A DNA stretch of 12,147 nucleotides from Acetofilamentum sp. (lineage in GTDB: Bacteria > Bacteroidota > Bacteroidia > Bacteroidales > JAFGXI01): assembly GCA_020720565.1 (NCBI GenBank), contig DYOK01000069.1, positions 1 through 12,147 of the forward strand, read 5' to 3'. The first letter of the stretch is position 1, and the number at the start of each line of letters is the position of its first letter. The notes beneath the pieces were generated by a model. That model had not been told where the DNA came from, did no database searches, and was given only the letters and a program-made list of their open reading frames with translations. Of this stretch, positions 12,120-12,147 are shown piece after piece. A program made the translations under genes and the position numbers.

Positions 12120-12147
12120 ACAAAACAGAGCTTGTCATACTTCTCAA

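Noticed and set aside
1..12147. CRISPR array, prophage, integrase attachment site or origin
   Set aside because: No regularly spaced repeats, phage genes, integrase or origin-like iterons were seen; the tRNA-Ser end is not repeated elsewhere in the window.

Overview
The window looks like chromosomal DNA of a member of the Bacteroidota. It is AT-rich, and most genes lack a Shine-Dalgarno sequence. Most transcription units start behind a copy of the phylum's -7 promoter element (TAnnTTTG). The gene content fits too: an exbB / 4-TM protein / exbD / exbD cluster, a signal-peptide-bearing ExbB, PepSY-like periplasmic proteins and many small lipoproteins. I cannot place it below the phylum, though an environmental Bacteroidales or Marinilabiliales-type organism is plausible.

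Layout. Positions 21-248 (minus) encode a small two-helix membrane protein. From 415 to 2325 (plus) lie a GT4-type glycosyltransferase and GmhA (sedoheptulose-7-phosphate isomerase), a pair that suggests LPS or surface-glycan synthesis. The 3' end of the glycosyltransferase runs through two copies of a GC-rich palindromic repeat. A PepSY-like secreted protein (2461-2892) follows, and a strong bidirectional terminator (2935-2973) separates it from the convergent exb operon (5339 down to 2992). That operon encodes ExbB, a 4-TM protein and two ExbD proteins: the motor of a TonB-type energy-transducing complex, with no tonB in view. Upstream of it on the same strand are tRNA-Ser(GGA), L-asparaginase and a TatD-family nuclease; the last two form a short operon.

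From 7670 to 10125 comes a stretch of less familiar genes: one orphan lipoprotein, a radical SAM protein with a SPASM-like C-terminus, and a tandem pair of related 134-aa lipoproteins. The last gene of that pair overlaps the radical SAM gene tail to tail. The kbl gene (glycine C-acetyltransferase, threonine catabolism) occupies 10376-11566.

The right end is a scar. Directly behind the kbl stop codon, on the opposite strand, is a decayed N-terminal fragment of an IS30-family transposase that is too short for ordinary ORF calling. It is followed by about 130 bases that may be the IS leader and end. Then comes a RelE/ParE-type toxin gene that lacks its first beta-strand, begins at a TTG directly after an in-frame stop, and has no antitoxin in view. 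The simplest reading is an IS insertion at or in a toxin-antitoxin locus followed by a deletion.

No wholly new system is evident. The points most worth a second look are the IS/toxin scar, the repeat-encoded glycosyltransferase tail, the radical SAM/lipoprotein neighbourhood, and the ExbB that lacks the usual channel glutamate.
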